Source of the DNA: Croceicoccus sp.
GTDB taxonomy: Bacteria > Pseudomonadota > Alphaproteobacteria > Sphingomonadales > Sphingomonadaceae
Direction: 5' to 3'
Assembly: GCA_029936705.1 (NCBI GenBank)
Contig: JAPYSD010000167.1
Coordinates: forward strand, 1-7,366
DNA length: 7,366 nt
This document shows, one piece after another, positions 6,475-7,366 of the stretch. Position 1 is the first letter of the stretch; each line of letters begins with the position of its first letter. Both the position numbers and the translations under genes were made by a program. Under the pieces are notes generated by a model that was not told the DNA's origin, ran no database searches, and worked only from the letters and a program-made list of their open reading frames with translations.

Positions 6475-7366
6475 TCAGGCCGCGCGCATCTTGCCGCGAG
6501 TGGTCCGCCGTGGGGGCGGCCCCACCATGTTCCGCAGCTGATAGGCCAGCCCGTCCCATTGTACCTGGTCGGCGGCTGCGCCATCGGGCACCCCCATCCT
6601 CTCGAACACGGCGCGCATGCGGTGCTCGTTCTCGGCCAGCTGCGCCTCGGCGCCGCGCTGCTCCGAAATGTCGACGTTCATGCCGATATAGCCGATGACG
6701 CGCCCATGTTCGTCCATTTGCGGCGCGCCGCTGGTCGCGACCCAGACGATCGTGCCGTCGGACCTGCGCCAGCGCCATTCGGCGCGAAACGCTTCACCCG
6801 CCTTCAGCACGGCCTTCCACTTGCCGATCACCTCGTCGAAATCGTCGGGGTGGATGGCGGTGACCCAGTGCGACCCTTCCCATTGTCCGTCGCGCAGCCC
6901 GGTCATCCGCCTGAAGGCATCATTGACGAACGGCGTGTCGCCGCGCGCATTGGTGCGCCAGATCCCGACCGGGGCCGCGTTCGCCAGCGTCGAGAAGCGG
7001 CGCTCCGCATCCTCGAGCGCGCGGCGATAGCGCGCGGCCTGCGTGATGTCGCGCATGTGGCCCACCAGCCCGACCGGGCGGCCCTGCATGTCGAAGGCCG
7101 CGCGCATCCGCACCTCGACATCGCGGGTATCGCCGTCGGGCCGCCGGATCGTGTGGAGCGATGTGACCAGCCCCCGCTCGCCCTTGATCAGGCGCTTGAA
7201 CTTCTCACGCTCGGCATCGCATTCCAGTGCTTCGAGGAAATCCTCCACCGGGCGGCCAAGGCTTTCCTCGCGGCTGGCGCCGGTGATGCGTTCCCAAGCC
7301 GCGTTCAGCGAGGACCAGCGCCCGTTGCAGTCGATCTCGAAGATCACCTCGTCGATGGTGTCGCGC
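6475..7366 (-). CDS. Protein with tandem PAS/PAC sensor domains, N-terminal part missing
   Basis: The frame is open to the right edge; six residues (RDTIDE) precede the GTG at 7347, and they run smoothly into a PAS core (VIFEIDCNGRW), so that GTG is internal. The 296 visible residues hold PAS 1 (about 1-108, ending GLVGHMRDIT) and PAS 2 (about 123-236), which has NAAPVGIW, the IHPDDF segment and the PAC ending VIGYIGMNVDISEQR. A helical linker AENEHRMRAVFERMG and a 60-residue basic tail (PPPRRTTRGKMRAA) follow. No histidine kinase, GGDEF, EAL or methyl-accepting domain is seen after the PAS domains, so an output domain, if any, must lie N-terminal, beyond the window. It would sense a small ligand, redox state or light through PAS pockets; the signal cannot be told from this sequence. 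The stop (6475-6477) sits five bases from the shared terminator. Confidence 0.85.
   Translation of the reverse strand, partial: RDTIDEVIFEIDCNGRWSSLNAAWERITGASREESLGRPVEDFLEALECDAEREKFKRLIKGERGLVTSLHTIRRPDGDTRDVEVRMRAAFDMQGRPVGLVGHMRDITQAARYRRALEDAERRFSTLANAAPVGIWRTNARGDTPFVNDAFRRMTGLRDGQWEGSHWVTAIHPDDFDEVIGKWKAVLKAGEAFRAEWRWRRSDGTIVWVATSGAPQMDEHGRVIGYIGMNVDISEQRGAEAQLAENEHRMRAVFERMGVPDGAAADQVQWDGLAYQLRNMVGPPPRRTTRGKMRAA

Overview
The window is a GC-rich (roughly two-thirds G+C by eye), densely coded chromosomal segment. It most likely comes from an alphaproteobacterium of the Sphingomonadales (Sphingomonas, Novosphingobium or Erythrobacter type). That placement is an inference from recalled protein style (a ~900-residue GlnE, a one-cysteine Bcp with TPGCTTEAKDF, a DUF455 protein, an M23 peptidase) and from base composition, not from a database match. 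I see no mobile element, tRNA, rRNA, CRISPR array or sign of recent transfer.

Layout. Positions 2-1396 (+) hold the 3' part of a UshA-like periplasmic 5'-nucleotidase, cut by the left edge. After a 42-bp gap with a small GC hairpin comes glnE (1439-4165, +), the bifunctional adenylyltransferase/adenylyl-removing enzyme of glutamine synthetase. It overlaps by 4 bp (ATGA) a Bcp-type peroxiredoxin gene (4162-4662). That gene overlaps by 1 bp (TGATG) a DUF455 ferritin-like gene (4662-5450). The last three genes look like a translationally coupled operon. A 208-bp gap follows (5451-5658), the only sizeable non-coding stretch. It carries a CtrA-like TTAACC box and a leader with nested and mutually exclusive pairings just before the ribosome binding site of an exported M23 metallopeptidase gene (5659-6408, +). 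A strong intrinsic terminator (6424-6469) closes that gene. From the other side, a minus-strand gene with at least two PAS domains (6475-7366, cut by the right edge) converges on the same terminator.

How the genes fit together. GlnE sets nitrogen assimilation by modifying glutamine synthetase. The peroxiredoxin and the diiron-type ferritin-like protein could form a small redox or oxidative-stress pair carried on the same transcript; this is inference from position and motifs. The nucleotidase and M23 peptidase act in the cell envelope, the first on nucleotides outside the inner membrane and the second on peptidoglycan cross-links. The most interesting unexplained signal is the M23 leader. One strand (5598-5606) can pair either with an upstream segment or with a downstream one, and the downstream segment can instead form a small hairpin around the ribosome binding site. 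No wholly new multi-gene system is evident.
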